Below, one piece after another: positions 25,287 to 35,357 of a DNA stretch of 64,000 nucleotides. The translations under genes were made by a program, and so were the position numbers. Source of the stretch: BOG-908 sp963795825 (lineage in GTDB: Bacteria > Pseudomonadota > Alphaproteobacteria > Acetobacterales > Acetobacteraceae); contig CAWCIW010000001.1 of the NCBI GenBank assembly GCA_963795825.1, positions 1,488,001 to 1,552,000 of the forward strand. Direction: 5' to 3'. Each line of letters starts with the position of its first letter. The first letter of the stretch is position 1. Below the pieces are notes generated by a model. The model had not been told where the DNA came from and made no database searches. It worked only from the letters and a program-made list of their open reading frames with translations.

Positions 25287-25922
25287 GTGAACGCCATCCC
25301 AACCCAGCCACCAGAAAGCGAAGAAGACCGCGCCGAGCGCCAACTGCGCCAGTGCAAGCGTCTCGCCGCCCTGGGCTGCGAACTGGCCGAAGCCGCCGCC
25401 CTCCTCTCCAAAACCGATCTCGCCCAACAACTCGAAGCCCAAACCAACGCCGACCCCGAAAGCCCCGAAGAACCCCCGCAACCCCAACGCCGCGCAGACC
25501 CGGGCTTCCTCTTCGTCCGCCTGTCGCGCGCCGTCCGCCAGGCCATAGCGCTCGAAAACCGCATCGTGGACGACGTAAAATCCGCGCGCGCAAACGCGCC
25601 GCCCCGCCCAGATGCCAGGCGCCTCCCGCTACAACGATCCCTAAGCCAAGCCACCCGCGGTCATGCCGACCTACAGTTCGGCCTGAGCGTCCGCATCGAC
25701 GAAATGCTGGATACCGATCCAGACGCGAACATCCCGATAGAGACCCTGCTGCAAAACCTCATAGCCCAGCTAGGCCTCCCGCCAGACACGCCCACGAAGC
25801 CGCAAGAACCCGAACACTGCGAATTCAAAGAGCCCAAGCCCCGCTCAACGTCAAACCTGACAGAAAGGGTGGGCAACAAATGGCCGTGGGAGCTCCCAGA
25901 GAAACCACCCGACCCAGCCTGA
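25287..25922 (+). CDS. Hypothetical protein
   Basis: A 211-residue soluble protein starting at a GTG. The N-terminal third is helical and charged (E-E-D-R-A-E-R-Q-L-R-Q-C-K-R-L-A), the middle has a helix with F-V-R-L-S-R-A-V-R-Q-A-I-A-L-E-N-R-I, and the tail is Pro/Glu-rich and disordered-looking. There are no membrane segments and no motif I can name. Codon use matches neighbouring genes, which supports it being real. Confidence 0.6.
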   Translation: MNAIPTQPPESEEDRAERQLRQCKRLAALGCELAEAAALLSKTDLAQQLEAQTNADPESPEEPPQPQRRADPGFLFVRLSRAVRQAIALENRIVDDVKSARANAPPRPDARRLPLQRSLSQATRGHADLQFGLSVRIDEMLDTDPDANIPIETLLQNLIAQLGLPPDTPTKPQEPEHCEFKEPKPRSTSNLTERVGNKWPWELPEKPPDPA

Positions 25923-26001
25923 CAGCGCCCAAAGCCCGCCCCACCGCTCCCGAAAAGGGCAGCGGCCAAACCCATGTCCAAAAATCCGAAGCCCAAACAT
26001 C

Positions 26002-26050
26002 CAAGAGTTTTTTGCTTCTTTTTCGCAAAAAAGAAGGCCTTGCTTCCTTA
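26002..26050 (-). repeat. Dispersed palindromic element, single arm (site 10)
   Basis: Right-type arm: AAGAGTTTTTTGCTTC, hairpin with a CG loop, then AAGAAGGCCTTGCTTCC. Its outer end lies within 6 bp of the dienelactone hydrolase stop codon. Confidence 0.85.
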
Positions 26051-26052
26051 TC

Positions 26053-26769
26053 TCACCCCGGAAAAATCTCAGAAAACAACCCCAGCATCTCCCCCCAACT
26101 CCGAGCATCGGCCTGCGCATTATAAGCCGCAAACGACGGCCGCCCCAGCTTATCAGCCTCAGAATTGGTGAAACTATGCACCACCCCGCCATAAACGCTC
26201 ATCTGCCAGTTCACCCCACCCCCCCGCATCTCATCCTCGAAAGCCGTCCGGGCCGCCAGGTCGATGCTGGGATCGTCCGCCCCCACGCAAACCAGAACCT
26301 TGCCGCGAATATTGCGGGCATCCGCCGCAACCGGTGTCCCCAGCCCGCTATGGAACCCAACCACGCCGGCCACCGCAGCCCCACTTCGCGCCAGCTCCAA
26401 AGACATCGTCCCGCCAAAGCAGAACCCGATCGCCGCCACCCGCGAAGCAACCACCCCATCCACGCCCAACAAAGCCGTCAGCGCCCCACCAGCCCGAGCC
26501 CGTATCTTGCTCACATCCGCCCGCATCGGCGCCAACAACCCAAGCGCTTCCTCCAACCCGCCAGTCACATACTGCCCACCATGCAGATCGCCCGCGAGCG
26601 CCACATACCCCAGCCCCGCCAGCCGCTCCGCGCGCTCCTTGGCATGCGCAGCGAGCCCAAACGCCTCGGGAAACACCAGCACCGCCCCGCGCGCCGCACC
26701 ATCCGGCAGGCACAGATGCCCGCGCATCTCCAAACCATCCGCCGTATAAGCCAGATCCCGTGTCCGCAT
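26053..26769 (-). CDS. Dienelactone hydrolase family protein
   Basis: A 238-residue alpha/beta hydrolase. The nucleophile is Cys117 in G-F-C-F-G-G, as in dienelactone hydrolases; the acid is in V-G-A-D-D-P (about 162-167) and the base is His198 in V-V-H-S-F. The start at 26769 follows GGAGG at about 9 bp and gives the normal length; the frame is open far upstream but adds nothing typical. The family hydrolyses lactones in chlorocatechol-type degradation, but most genomic copies have no known substrate. Confidence 0.88.
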   Translation of the reverse strand: MRTRDLAYTADGLEMRGHLCLPDGAARGAVLVFPEAFGLAAHAKERAERLAGLGYVALAGDLHGGQYVTGGLEEALGLLAPMRADVSKIRARAGGALTALLGVDGVVASRVAAIGFCFGGTMSLELARSGAAVAGVVGFHSGLGTPVAADARNIRGKVLVCVGADDPSIDLAARTAFEDEMRGGGVNWQMSVYGGVVHSFTNSEADKLGRPSFAAYNAQADARSWGEMLGLFSEIFPG

Positions 26770-26968
26770 CGCGCCATCCTCCAGCCGAAAACCGCCGCCT
26801 GTCTCCAACGTATGCCGCCCGCACGCAACCCGCCGCCGGCACGGCCCCGCATCAGCCCAGCCCGCCTGCCCAGGCCCGTCCCGGGCGGAACGCCGATGCG
26901 CCAAACGCCAGAAGCCGCTACACTGCCAACCCCGAACACCGTCCCCCCAAAGCGCTGGAGCCCAACCG

Positions 26969-27265
26969 ATGATACGCGGCGCAATCGAGGAAGTGCAGAA
27001 CAAGCTGGTCTCCGGCTGGATCCACGCCGGCCCGCACAACATTCGGAACCACCTGGTCCTGGCTTTCGCCGGCCCCCGCTGCGTAGGCTCCGGCCGCGTC
27101 GAGATCTTCCGCCAGGACCTCGCCGACGCCGGCCTGGGCGACGGCTATTGCGGCTTCCACTTCCCCATCGACCTCCAACCAGGCGAACACCCGGCCGCCG
27201 TGGTCATCCGCCTGGCCGATTCCGACGCCGCCCTCATCCAATCCACCAGCAAAGTCGGCCCATAA
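26969..27265 (+). CDS. Conserved hypothetical protein
   Basis: A 98-residue protein with the pattern G-W-I-H-A ... R-V-E-I-F-R-Q-D-L-A-D-A-G-L-G-D-G-Y-C-G-F-H-F. A similar small beta domain (R-x-D-L-x-x-A-G-x-G-D-G-x-x-G-F) occurs next to or within glycosyltransferases of other proteobacteria; this is from memory and not a verified hit. It is coupled to the following HAD gene (TAATG overlap) and divergent from the dienelactone hydrolase. Confidence 0.65.
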   Translation: MIRGAIEEVQNKLVSGWIHAGPHNIRNHLVLAFAGPRCVGSGRVEIFRQDLADAGLGDGYCGFHFPIDLQPGEHPAAVVIRLADSDAALIQSTSKVGP

Positions 27266-27984
27266 TGCCCACCAACCCTCCCGTAGCCGCCTTCCTGTTC
27301 GACGTCTTCGGAACCGTCGTGGACTGGCGCGGCGGCGTAGCCCGCGAGGCCACACCCTTCCTCGCCCGCCACGCGCCCGCGCGCACGAACCCCACCAAAT
27401 TCGCCGAAGCCTGGCGCCGCCGCTATGCCCCCGCCATGGAAGAAGTCCGCGCCGGCCGCCGCCTTTTCACCCGGCTGGATGTCCTGCACCGCGAAAACCT
27501 CTCCGCCATCCTCCCAGAATTCAACATCGCCGAAGCCCAAATCCCCCCCGCCGAACTCGACGACCTGAACCGCGCCTGGCACCGCCTGGACCCCTGGCCG
27601 GACGCCGTCCCAGGCCTCCTCCGCCTGAAACCCCACGCCATCATCGCCCCGCTCTCCAACGCCAACATCCTGCTCATGCTCAACATGTCCAAGCGCGCCG
27701 GCCTGCCGTGGGACGCAATACTCGGCGCCGAAATCGTCCAGGCCTACAAACCCGCCCCCGAAGCCTACCTGCGCACCGTCGAACTCCTGGCCCTACGCCC
27801 CGAACAAGCCTGCCTCGTCGCCGCCCACGAAAGCGACCTCGCCGCCGCCCGCGCCTGCGGCCTGCGCACCTGCTTCATCCCGCGCCCCCTCGAAGGCGGG
27901 CCGCAAACCGGCACGTGGGACCTCACCGTTGCGGATATCGAAGACCTGGCCGAAAAAGTCGAGAAGCAGGAAGCCTTTGCCTAG
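27265..27984 (+). CDS. Haloacid dehalogenase type II (HAD superfamily)
   Basis: A 239-residue HAD protein. The nucleophile is Asp13 in F-D-V-F-G-T-V-V-D; motif II is L-S-N-A-N (about 131-135), motif III the Lys of Y-K-P-A-P-E and motif IV A-A-H-E-S-D-L-A-A-A. The pattern matches L-2-haloacid dehalogenases more than phosphatases, because Thr/Asp acid-base pairs of the phosphatase type are missing. Real substrate is unknown. The start codon overlaps the upstream stop by one base. Confidence 0.87.
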   Translation: MPTNPPVAAFLFDVFGTVVDWRGGVAREATPFLARHAPARTNPTKFAEAWRRRYAPAMEEVRAGRRLFTRLDVLHRENLSAILPEFNIAEAQIPPAELDDLNRAWHRLDPWPDAVPGLLRLKPHAIIAPLSNANILLMLNMSKRAGLPWDAILGAEIVQAYKPAPEAYLRTVELLALRPEQACLVAAHESDLAAARACGLRTCFIPRPLEGGPQTGTWDLTVADIEDLAEKVEKQEAFA

Positions 27985-28002
27985 GGCCGGTCGCATCAAG
28001 TA

Positions 28003-28186
28003 GAAAGCAAGTAGTCCTTTTTCGAGAAAAAGGACCAAAAAGCTTTTGCTACGACGCCTGCACCGACGCTTACTTCATGTCTGCCAGTCGATACGCTTGC
28101 ATCTACAACCGGCAACTGCGTGCAGGCGTCACGATAAAAGCTTTTTGGTCCTTTTTCTCGAAAAAGGACTACTTGCTTTCTTACTG
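28003..28186. repeat. Dispersed palindromic element, paired GTCC-type arms (site 11)
   Basis: Both arms carry the GTCCTTTTT/AAAAAGGAC stem (left about 28003-28055, right about 28130-28186). Spacer ends ACGACGCCTGCA and TGCAGGCGTCACG form an inverted repeat. Confidence 0.88.
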
Positions 28187-28279
28187 CCACCCACCCCGCC
28201 TATTTCCGATTGTTTTTCCCCAAAACATCCGGCACTTTTCAATTACAGCGCGTTTTCCCAACAGAAGGCGGCCGGCGAA

Positions 28280-28585
28280 ATGGCAAGCAAATACGACGCC
28301 TACGAACTGACATCCCTCTTGAACGACGTCAGCGACAAAGGCTTCCTCGTCATCCACCTCGCCAAGCTCTGGCGCCTGCTCGGCAAAGGCAGCCGCGCCG
28401 CCGGAACCTGGCGCGCGCTGCTGGACAGTTGGGAAGAAGCCCGCGACGGCAACGAACGCGTCGGCCTGCACGTCTGCGAACTGCCCGGCGAGTACATCCT
28501 GCTCACCATACGCCCCACCGAACCCGCCCGCGTCTGGGCCGCCGAACACGCCCCGCCATCCCCCGCGCCAACCGCCGTCAGCTAA
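28280..28585 (+). CDS. Hypothetical protein
   Basis: A 101-residue soluble protein starting at the ATG at 28280, after GGCGGCCGGCG. The core W-R-L-L-G-K-G-S-R-A-A-G-T-W-R-A-L-L-D-S-W-E-E-A and Y-I-L-L-T-I-R-P-T-E-P-A-R-V-W suggest a small helical-beta domain. No known motif. Its last 8 bp overlap the 3' end of the convergent thiolase-like gene. Upstream frame extension is element sequence. Confidence 0.6.
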   Translation: MASKYDAYELTSLLNDVSDKGFLVIHLAKLWRLLGKGSRAAGTWRALLDSWEEARDGNERVGLHVCELPGEYILLTIRPTEPARVWAAEHAPPSPAPTAVS

Positions 28586-30111
28586 ACCGAAACGCTCCGT
28601 CCGCTTCCACATCGATCGCCCGCCCAAACGGCACGCCATCCCGCAACACCGCCAAACTCGCCAGATCCTCAGTCACCGTTACCACCCGAGCCCCCGTTGC
28701 CAACTGCGTCCCGATCACCGCGCCCACCACCCGATCCCGCCCCGGTAGCACCGTGCAGCTCTCCACCACCGCCGCCCCCGCCATGTCGTCAGCCACCACA
28801 CGCCCAGCCGCCCGCTCGCCCAGCCGAACCCGCCGCCCCCCCGGGTCACCCCAATCCGCCGCCGCCATCCCATAGATCCCGGTCGCATATTTGGACATGA
28901 ACCCGCCATTGGCCCCAACCAACGCCCAGCGCGCCCGCCCATCCCGCAGCCGCGCCACCGCCTCGGCGATCGCATGCAGCGAATAGTTGTTGCCCGCGCC
29001 TCCAAAGAACGGCAGCCCGCCCGTCAGCGTGAACCCGCGCGGATCATCCGCCGCCAGCCCGAACGCCTCGAGCATGTTGAACACCGGTATCGCGAAACAA
29101 CTGTAGAAATCGATCGCATCCACCGCCGACATCTCCACCCCGGCCAGCCCCAGGGCGATCCGCGTAGCCTCCACCGCCGCCGGGCTGCGCGCCATATCCG
29201 CCCGCAACAGCGGCGAGGGCTCGCCCGCCTCCACGCTGGCATGGATATGCACCCACCGCGCCTCCGCCACGCCCAGCGCCCGCGCGCGCCCCGCCGAGCA
29301 GATCACCACGCAAGCCGCCTGGTTCACCTGATCCCGCGCCACCACCAGCCGCGTATAAGGCTCCGCCACGATCCGGTTCTGCGCCGTAACCGCCGCCAGT
29401 TCCGCAGCGCTCCGACGCACCGGCGCCGCCGCATGCGGATTGCCCGCCGCCACGTCGCTGAACGGCGCAAACAACGCCCCCATCTCGTCCCTGATAAGCC
29501 CCCGCCGAAACCCCAAGCCGCCCGCGCCGCGCATTCTCCAGCAGCGCATAACAGGCGATCGGCGCCGCCAGCCCATGCTGCAGCATCGCCGCATCGAACA
29601 ACCCGTCCAACCCAAACCCACGATCGTCCAGATCGCCGCCAACCATCTCGGCCCAATCCCGCCGCTCGCCGCCCGCCTGCAGATGCCGCACGGTGGAGAT
29701 CGCCTCCGCCCCAAACAGCAGCGCCATCTCGGACCGCCCGCAAGCCACGTCCTCGGCCAGCTCGCCCACCAGCGCCTGGTTCGCCTGACCCCCGGTCACG
29801 CTCAGTATCGCCCGCGCCGCCCGCACCCCCACCCGACCCGCCACGGCGCGCGGGAAATTATCGGCCCGCCCGAACGGCGCGGTGGCGAACGGCGTGGATA
29901 TCTCGAACTGCCGGATGCCCGCCACGGTATCCACCGCCGCCGCCACATCCCCCACAGCGCCGCAATCATCAAGCGCTGCGCGCACCGCCGCCGCCGCCAG
30001 CTCAACCGGCGAGCGCGCCAGATACCCCGCCCGCTCCGGCGCCTCGCTGGCCTGCCCAACGCCAATGATCACCGGCGTCCGGTCAGGCACGCTGCGCCGA
30101 TGACCCCACAC
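28578..30111 (-). pseudogene. Thiolase-like acetyl-CoA acetyltransferase, one frameshift
   Basis: Reads as about 510 residues over two frames that meet near 29500, where one surplus base separates L-L-E-N-A-R-R-G-R-L-G-V-S from R-D-E-M-G-A-L-F-A-P-F-S. N-terminal P-V-I-I-G-V-G-Q and the later I-D-F-Y-S-C-F-A-I-P-V and G-G-L-P-F-F-G-G-A-G-N-N-Y-S belong to the thiolase fold; the C-terminal part resembles the extra domain of type-1 thiolase-like proteins. These act in acyl-CoA metabolism. The GTG start at 30111 directly follows the stop of the upstream peptidase gene. Confidence 0.75.
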
Positions 30112-32070
30112 TCACTTCAGGTATTTATCGAACCACGCCACAGCCCGCCGCTCATAATCCGCAATATGCTTGGGATCGCGCATATGATGGCCCTCGCCGG
30201 CATACACCACCGATGTGGTCGGCACGCCCAGATCATGCAGCGCGTGCCAGAACTCCTCGGTCTGCGGGGCAGGGCACTCGATATCGTCCTCGCCCACCAC
30301 CTCGAGCGTCGGCGTGCGCACCTTTGTGATGAACGTAATCGGCGAGGATTTCGCATACACCGCCGGGATCCTCGTAAACCGACTTACCGAAATACGGGAT
30401 CATCCACGCGTCGATCCCGTTCTCCCCATAATACGACTGCCAGTTCGCAATGCCCGCCCCCGCCACCGCCGCCCGGAAACGGTTGGTCTGCGTCACCGTC
30501 CACATCGTCATGAACCCGCCATAGCTCCAGCCGGTCAGCCCAAGCCGCTGCTCATCGATCGGCGCCGCATGCTCCGCCGCAGTCACCCCCGCCAGGATGT
30601 CGCGCAGATCGCCATGCCCGAAATCCTTCACGTTGGCCCGCGTGAACGCCTCGCCCTGGCCATAGCTGCCGCGCGGGTTGGGCAGGAACAGCGCGTACCC
30701 GGCATCCAGCAACTGCCGCTTATACCCCTGTCCGACGAAAACCGGCTGGCTGGCCGCCGCCGGCCCGCCATGCACGTTGGTGATCATCCCCAACTTGCCG
30801 CCCTTCGCCGCGCCCTGCGGCAACAGCAACCACCCCTGAACGTGGAAACCGTCGCTGGCCCAGCTCAAAGACTGCGCGCGTAGCCGCCAGGCTCTGCCCG
30901 GCATTGGCGTGCGTCAGGTCGTGCCAGTCGCCGAGCGGCCCCACCTCGATCTCCGGCGCCCGGGTGAAGGTCTGGTGCACCGTCGCCGTCACCGCGGTGT
31001 GGCAATCGCCGGCGAACTGCGCGGTTCCGCTATCCAGCAACTCGGCCTGGCTCACCATCGGCACCGGCATCGCCGCAGCCGCCGCAGGCGACACCTGAAC
31101 GATCTGCGTCTGGTCGCCCGCCAGCACGCGAGGCCACCAGATGCGACCCGTCGCAACTCCATGCGAGCGACGTCACCGTAGCCCGCCAGTTCGGCGTGAA
31201 ATCGACCGGCCTGGCATCCGCCTGGTCGAGCCGCAACACGAACGCATCGCCCCCCACAGAGCCGAAATCGCTCATCAGCCCGGCGATGAACGACACCGTA
31301 CGCCCGTCCGGCGACACCGCCGGCTGGTTCATCTGCTGCTGCGGGCTCGACGGCGCATGCAACACCCGCGCGCCCTTGCTCGTCCCGCCACCCGCGATAT
31401 CGAAGGCGTACAGTTTGGCCACCCACCAGTTGTCGTCGCCATCGCCAGGTGCCGCCGTCGCCACGAACCCGGACCCATCGGGCCGCCAATCAAACTCATA
31501 CACATACAGATCCGGTGGCGACGCCCATTTCAGCGTCCTGTCCGTCTGCACTACGGCCAGCCGCTGCTCGTGCACCTCGCCGCCCAGTTCGCCGGTGATC
31601 GCCGCACCCGCCTCGACCGCACCCGCCTCCTTGGCCGCCCCAGCCGTGGCCAATACCGCAAGCTGCCCGTGCGGGCCGAAGCGCAACGACCCCATCGTAC
31701 CGTCGAACGCCAGCACCTTGGCCAGCCCGCTGCCATCCGGCTTTACCGTGTATAGCGCCCGCGCGTGGCTGCCGGGGCTGCGCAGCACGAATGCCAGCGA
31801 ACCGCCATCCGGCGCCCAGGCCAGCGAAGACGGCGTGCACTCATGCACATGCCCGCACGGCAGCGGCACGGTGGCACTGCCCGACCCGTCGGCTGCGCGT
31901 ATCACCACATTCTGGACATCCGCCGTGCCGGACACGTCCTCGTCGCCCTCGATCGACGCCACGTGCTTTCCGTCCGGCGACACCGCGACGTTGAGGAAAT
32001 CATGCACCGGTGCCGCGGCGCAAAGCAGGACGGCCGCGAACGGCAGGAAAGGGCGTGGGATGCTTGTCAT
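30112..32070 (-). pseudogene. S9 family prolyl-oligopeptidase-type serine peptidase, three frameshifts
   Basis: Together the pieces give about 650 residues: signal peptide at the ATG 32070 (F-L-P-F-A-A-V-L-L-C-A-A-A), WD40-like propeller with repeated S-P-D-G and R-P-D-G-S-G-F motifs, then the alpha/beta hydrolase domain with the nucleophile in G-W-S-Y-G-G-F, the acid in V-G-E-D-D-I-E and the base in G-E-G-H-H-M. Frame changes lie near 31125, 30880 and 30365, each one base. Motifs are intact across all pieces, so this is either a very recent loss or uncorrected indels. The family cleaves short peptides in the periplasm or cytoplasm. Confidence 0.8.
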
Positions 32071-32341
32071 GTCGCCAGCTAAGCAGGCCTCCCGGGCCGA
32101 AGGAAGTGGGCGTCCGTCAACCCGTGCAGGCACCTGCACGCCCATGCACGCCCGCCACGAACCGGCCGTCACGGCGGCAAAGCCGTCCGCCTCCCGTCCC
32201 CGTCCAGCCGGCCCGACTTGCCATCACTCACCAGCCCGCCTCACCGGTCCGCATAGCCACCGCCGTGCGCTGCTGATGCCAAGCCTCCGTCACCCACCTC
32301 AGCGCCGCCAAGCCACACAGGCGGCAGCCACGCCCGTAACG

Positions 32342-34267
32342 TCAGGCCACCTGCAACTGGGCGGGATGTTCCGCCTCCCTGGAAGCTGCCTCCGCACAGG
32401 ACGAGACCGCGTCGGCCAGCGAACTGCTGAAGTAATCCGCGCCGATCTGGCCGCGCACCGAAGCATCCTTCAACGTGCTGTCCTCCGCCGGCCACAGGCC
32501 CACCAGGATCGGCGCCCCCTTCGGCAGACGGCGCCGCAGGCGCTGCATGAGATAGCGCAGATGCGCGGGATTGCCGCTGATATCGAGATACGAGATGCAC
32601 GCCATCTTGGCGCCGGTCACGTCCAGCGTGTCGATCAGGTCCCGCCCGACCGCGGTGTAAGGCACCAGCCGCCCGCCCATTCCATGCTTGCCAAGCAACT
32701 GCACCAGCATGGAGGCCGCCGCCTCGTCCAACGGTCCGCGTCCTGCAATGCAGAGCACGGACCGGCTATCCGCCCAGCCGCCACGTGCCGCTTCCGGCGC
32801 GTTGTCCGGTGGAGCGTTGTCCGGCAACGCAGTCTCCTCGTCGCCGGAATGATCGATCGAGTCATCCGGTTTGGCTTTGGCCGGCCGCACATCCTGGTAA
32901 TCCTCCAGCCCGTTCACGAGGGTCTTGATGGTGACCTTGATCTCGTCGAGCTGCTCGTGCGTCAGGCCGCCGCGCTGCGCATCATTGGCGGCAAGCTGGA
33001 GCCCTTTCAGCGCCACCTCGTCGTAATAGGTGGAAAGCGAGCGCTCCTTGAGCAACTGCTCGGCATGGTCCTGCGCCTCGTCGGCGTCGCCCGCCAGCAT
33101 GCGCTGGTAGAAGCTCTCGACGGGCGTCAGCGCCTCCCGATCGCCGAGCATCACGTCGAGGAACTCGAGCCGTTTGACGTGCCGGCCGATCACCACCAGG
33201 CACAATGTCAGCGGCGTGGACAGTATCAGCCCGATCGGCCCCCACAGCCACGACCAGAAGATCGCCGCCACCACCACGGAAAACGGCGAAAGCCCGGTGC
33301 TGTGGCCATATACCATCGGCTCGATCACCTGGCCGGTGGCACCCTCGACGACCATGTAGAGGATCCCGGTATAGATCACCAAGGACCAGCCGGGCTCCAC
33401 CGCGGCCCCCAAGGCCATCGGCAGTACCGCCGACAGCAGCGAGCCCACATACGGCACGAAGCGCAGCAGCCCCGACAGGATGCCGAACAGCACCGGGCTA
33501 GGCACGCCGATCAGCAGCAGCCCGATTCCGACCACCACACCGAAGCTCGCATTGATGCAGAGCTGGGTGAGGAAATACTTGCTCAGCCTTTGCCCGCCAT
33601 CGTCGATCGCCAAAGTGGTCCGGTGCAGGTCATCCGAGCCGAGCAGGCGTATCAGACGGTCACGCAGATCCTGCGCCTGCAGCAGCGCAAACACCGCGAC
33701 GATGAACACGATGCCCAGCGTGGCCAAAGGCGAGAGGATCGGCGACAGGTACTTGCTTGCCATCTCCAGCGGCGACGAGGAGGAGGCCTGCGGTGCCGCG
33801 GCCGGCGCCGGGGCAGGGCGGCTTAGTGCCGGCGCAGCGGCACCGGGTTCCGCGTGCGTGCTGTGACGCGGCCCCACACTGTCTGCCAGGCGGGACAGCC
33901 GGCCCACCGTATAGTGCCGCACCGTCTCGACCTTCTTCTCGATCGCTTCGGAGTATTTCGGCAGGTCGGTCGCGAGCTGGGCGATCTGCGTGCCGATCAC
34001 GCCGCCGATCGCCAAAATGATGCCAAGCGCCACGATCACGCCGAGCAGAACCGACGGGATGCGGCCGAGATGCGCCCGCCGCAGCAGGCCAACCAGGGGG
34101 CCGAGCAGGAAGGCAAGAAGCAGCGCCAGCGTAACCGGCACCAGCACGTCCTTGCCGAAATACAGCGTGGCCACGATCATGACGAACAGCGTCATCATCT
34201 TGGCGGCGTCCGGTGCCTCCGCCGGGGCAACTTTCGGTGCGGGCGGCTGGCGTGTCGTGTCGGACAT
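32342..34267 (-). CDS. AI-2E family transporter (PerM/YdiK type) with long C-terminal extension
   Basis: A 641-residue membrane protein. The N-terminal 370 residues hold about eight transmembrane helices with the family pattern (L-A-F-L-L-G-P-L-V, P-S-V-L-L-G-V, L-R-F-V-P-Y-V-G, G-L-S-P-F-S-V-V-V-A-A-I-F-W-S-W-L-W-G-P-I-G). A cytoplasmic part of about 270 residues follows, ending in an alpha/beta domain (S-V-L-C-I-A-G-R-G-P-L-D-E-A-A-A) that recalls a cobalamin-binding or receiver-like fold. Typical members have about 350 residues, so the tail is an addition. Export substrate unknown. Confidence 0.85.
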   Translation of the reverse strand: MSDTTRQPPAPKVAPAEAPDAAKMMTLFVMIVATLYFGKDVLVPVTLALLLAFLLGPLVGLLRRAHLGRIPSVLLGVIVALGIILAIGGVIGTQIAQLATDLPKYSEAIEKKVETVRHYTVGRLSRLADSVGPRHSTHAEPGAAAPALSRPAPAPAAAPQASSSSPLEMASKYLSPILSPLATLGIVFIVAVFALLQAQDLRDRLIRLLGSDDLHRTTLAIDDGGQRLSKYFLTQLCINASFGVVVGIGLLLIGVPSPVLFGILSGLLRFVPYVGSLLSAVLPMALGAAVEPGWSLVIYTGILYMVVEGATGQVIEPMVYGHSTGLSPFSVVVAAIFWSWLWGPIGLILSTPLTLCLVVIGRHVKRLEFLDVMLGDREALTPVESFYQRMLAGDADEAQDHAEQLLKERSLSTYYDEVALKGLQLAANDAQRGGLTHEQLDEIKVTIKTLVNGLEDYQDVRPAKAKPDDSIDHSGDEETALPDNAPPDNAPEAARGGWADSRSVLCIAGRGPLDEAAASMLVQLLGKHGMGGRLVPYTAVGRDLIDTLDVTGAKMACISYLDISGNPAHLRYLMQRLRRRLPKGAPILVGLWPAEDSTLKDASVRGQIGADYFSSSLADAVSSCAEAASREAEHPAQLQVA

Positions 34268-34471
34268 TGGTTACGTCACTCCTGGGGCGGGCTGGTAAGT
34301 GGAAAAGCGAGCAGCCCGTCTTGCAAGAGGCCCGAAGAGGTCGGCGCCAAGGCTGCACCGATGCCGTTGTCGCTGTGCCAGCGCGATCGCCCGCACACTC
34401 AGCCACCGGCCTCGTTGGCACTATCGGTGGCGAACCCCTCCGGCCCCTTGCAGAAACGGGCTGCCTGCCTG

Positions 34472-35050
34472 CTAGGGTCCCTGGTTTACCGGCACGCGGC
34501 CTTGGGCCACCGGCGCGCTGGTATGATGATGCGAGAAACACCCAAGCTCATAGCACCCCAGCAGCGCCACGGCACCCGCACCAATAGCCAGTTTCTCGCC
34601 CGTCGACATGTGCGACGGGTTCGGCCCGATGCGCACCGCGAGACGCTGCGCCTGCGCCGGACCGCCACCGGCCGGTATCGTATCGAACGAGGCGGCGGTG
34701 CCCGGCGGCAAGGATCCGATATAGCCGGCGAACGCCGCGATGTCAGGAAATACCCGGCCATCGACGGCAATGATCTCATCGCCTTTGTGCAGTCCCGCCG
34801 CCTGGCCAGGCGAGCCTGGCCGAACGGTTACCACGCGAAGCACTTCGAACTGCAGGCCGGCATCGGCGATGTCGCCGGCGCGCTGCACATCTATGCCGAG
34901 CTGTCCGTGATTGCGCGGCAGGCGGGCCGCATCGGCTGCCGACAACATGCGATAGCCCATTGCGTTATCGGCGTGCGCCTGCCGCGGCATTGCCTGCGAG
35001 AGCAATGCCGCGGCGGCCAGCGCGGCCGTCATACGTCGGACGGCCAGCAT
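34472..35050 (-). CDS. Secreted PDZ-domain protein
   Basis: A 192-residue protein with a signal peptide (residues 1-28, ending A-H-A-D) and one PDZ domain: V-V-T-V-R-P-G-S-P-G-Q-A-A-G-L-H-K-G-D-E-I-I-A-V-D-G-R (about 76-102). It lacks the trypsin-like domain of DegP proteases, so it probably acts as a peptide-binding or regulatory periplasmic protein. A hydrophobic helix near residues 160-175 could anchor it. It begins 2 bp after the GlsB/YeaQ gene. Confidence 0.78.
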   Translation of the reverse strand: MLAVRRMTAALAAAALLSQAMPRQAHADNAMGYRMLSAADAARLPRNHGQLGIDVQRAGDIADAGLQFEVLRVVTVRPGSPGQAAGLHKGDEIIAVDGRVFPDIAAFAGYIGSLPPGTAASFDTIPAGGGPAQAQRLAVRIGPNPSHMSTGEKLAIGAGAVALLGCYELGCFSHHHTSAPVAQGRVPVNQGP

Positions 35051-35052
35051 GG

Positions 35053-35310
35053 TCAGATCGTCCTGCGGCCGAACACGGCGTGATAGACGACGAGCACCAC
35101 CACGGCGCCCACCACGGCCACGAACATGCTGTAGATGTTCAGTCCGGTGACCGGCGTGGCGCCGACCATGGAGAACAGGAAGCCACCGACCATGGCGCCG
35201 ACGATGCCAAGCACGATGTCGAGCAGCAGGCCTTCGCCGGTCTTGTTGACGAGCTTGCTGCCGATGAAGCCTGCGATGAGGCCGAGTATCAGCCAACCGA
35301 TAATGGACAT
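35053..35310 (-). CDS. GlsB/YeaQ/YmgE family stress response membrane protein
   Basis: An 85-residue protein with three transmembrane helices and the family motifs W-L-I-L-G-L-I-A-G-F and G-L-L-L-D-I-V-L-G-I-V-G-A-M-V-G-G-F. Such proteins are induced by general stress; their mechanism is not known. An AGGAA lies 6 bp upstream of the ATG. It is in the middle of the minus-strand stress run. Confidence 0.9.
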   Translation of the reverse strand: MSIIGWLILGLIAGFIGSKLVNKTGEGLLLDIVLGIVGAMVGGFLFSMVGATPVTGLNIYSMFVAVVGAVVVLVVYHAVFGRRTI

Positions 35311-35357
35311 TGTACGTTCCTCATTTGTGTTGAATCGAAGTCAAAAGGTTCGGCGTA

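Noticed and set aside
31196..33826. 876-codon forward open frame
   Set aside because: Lies antisense to the S9 peptidase and AI-2E genes; low-complexity composition typical of a shadow frame.
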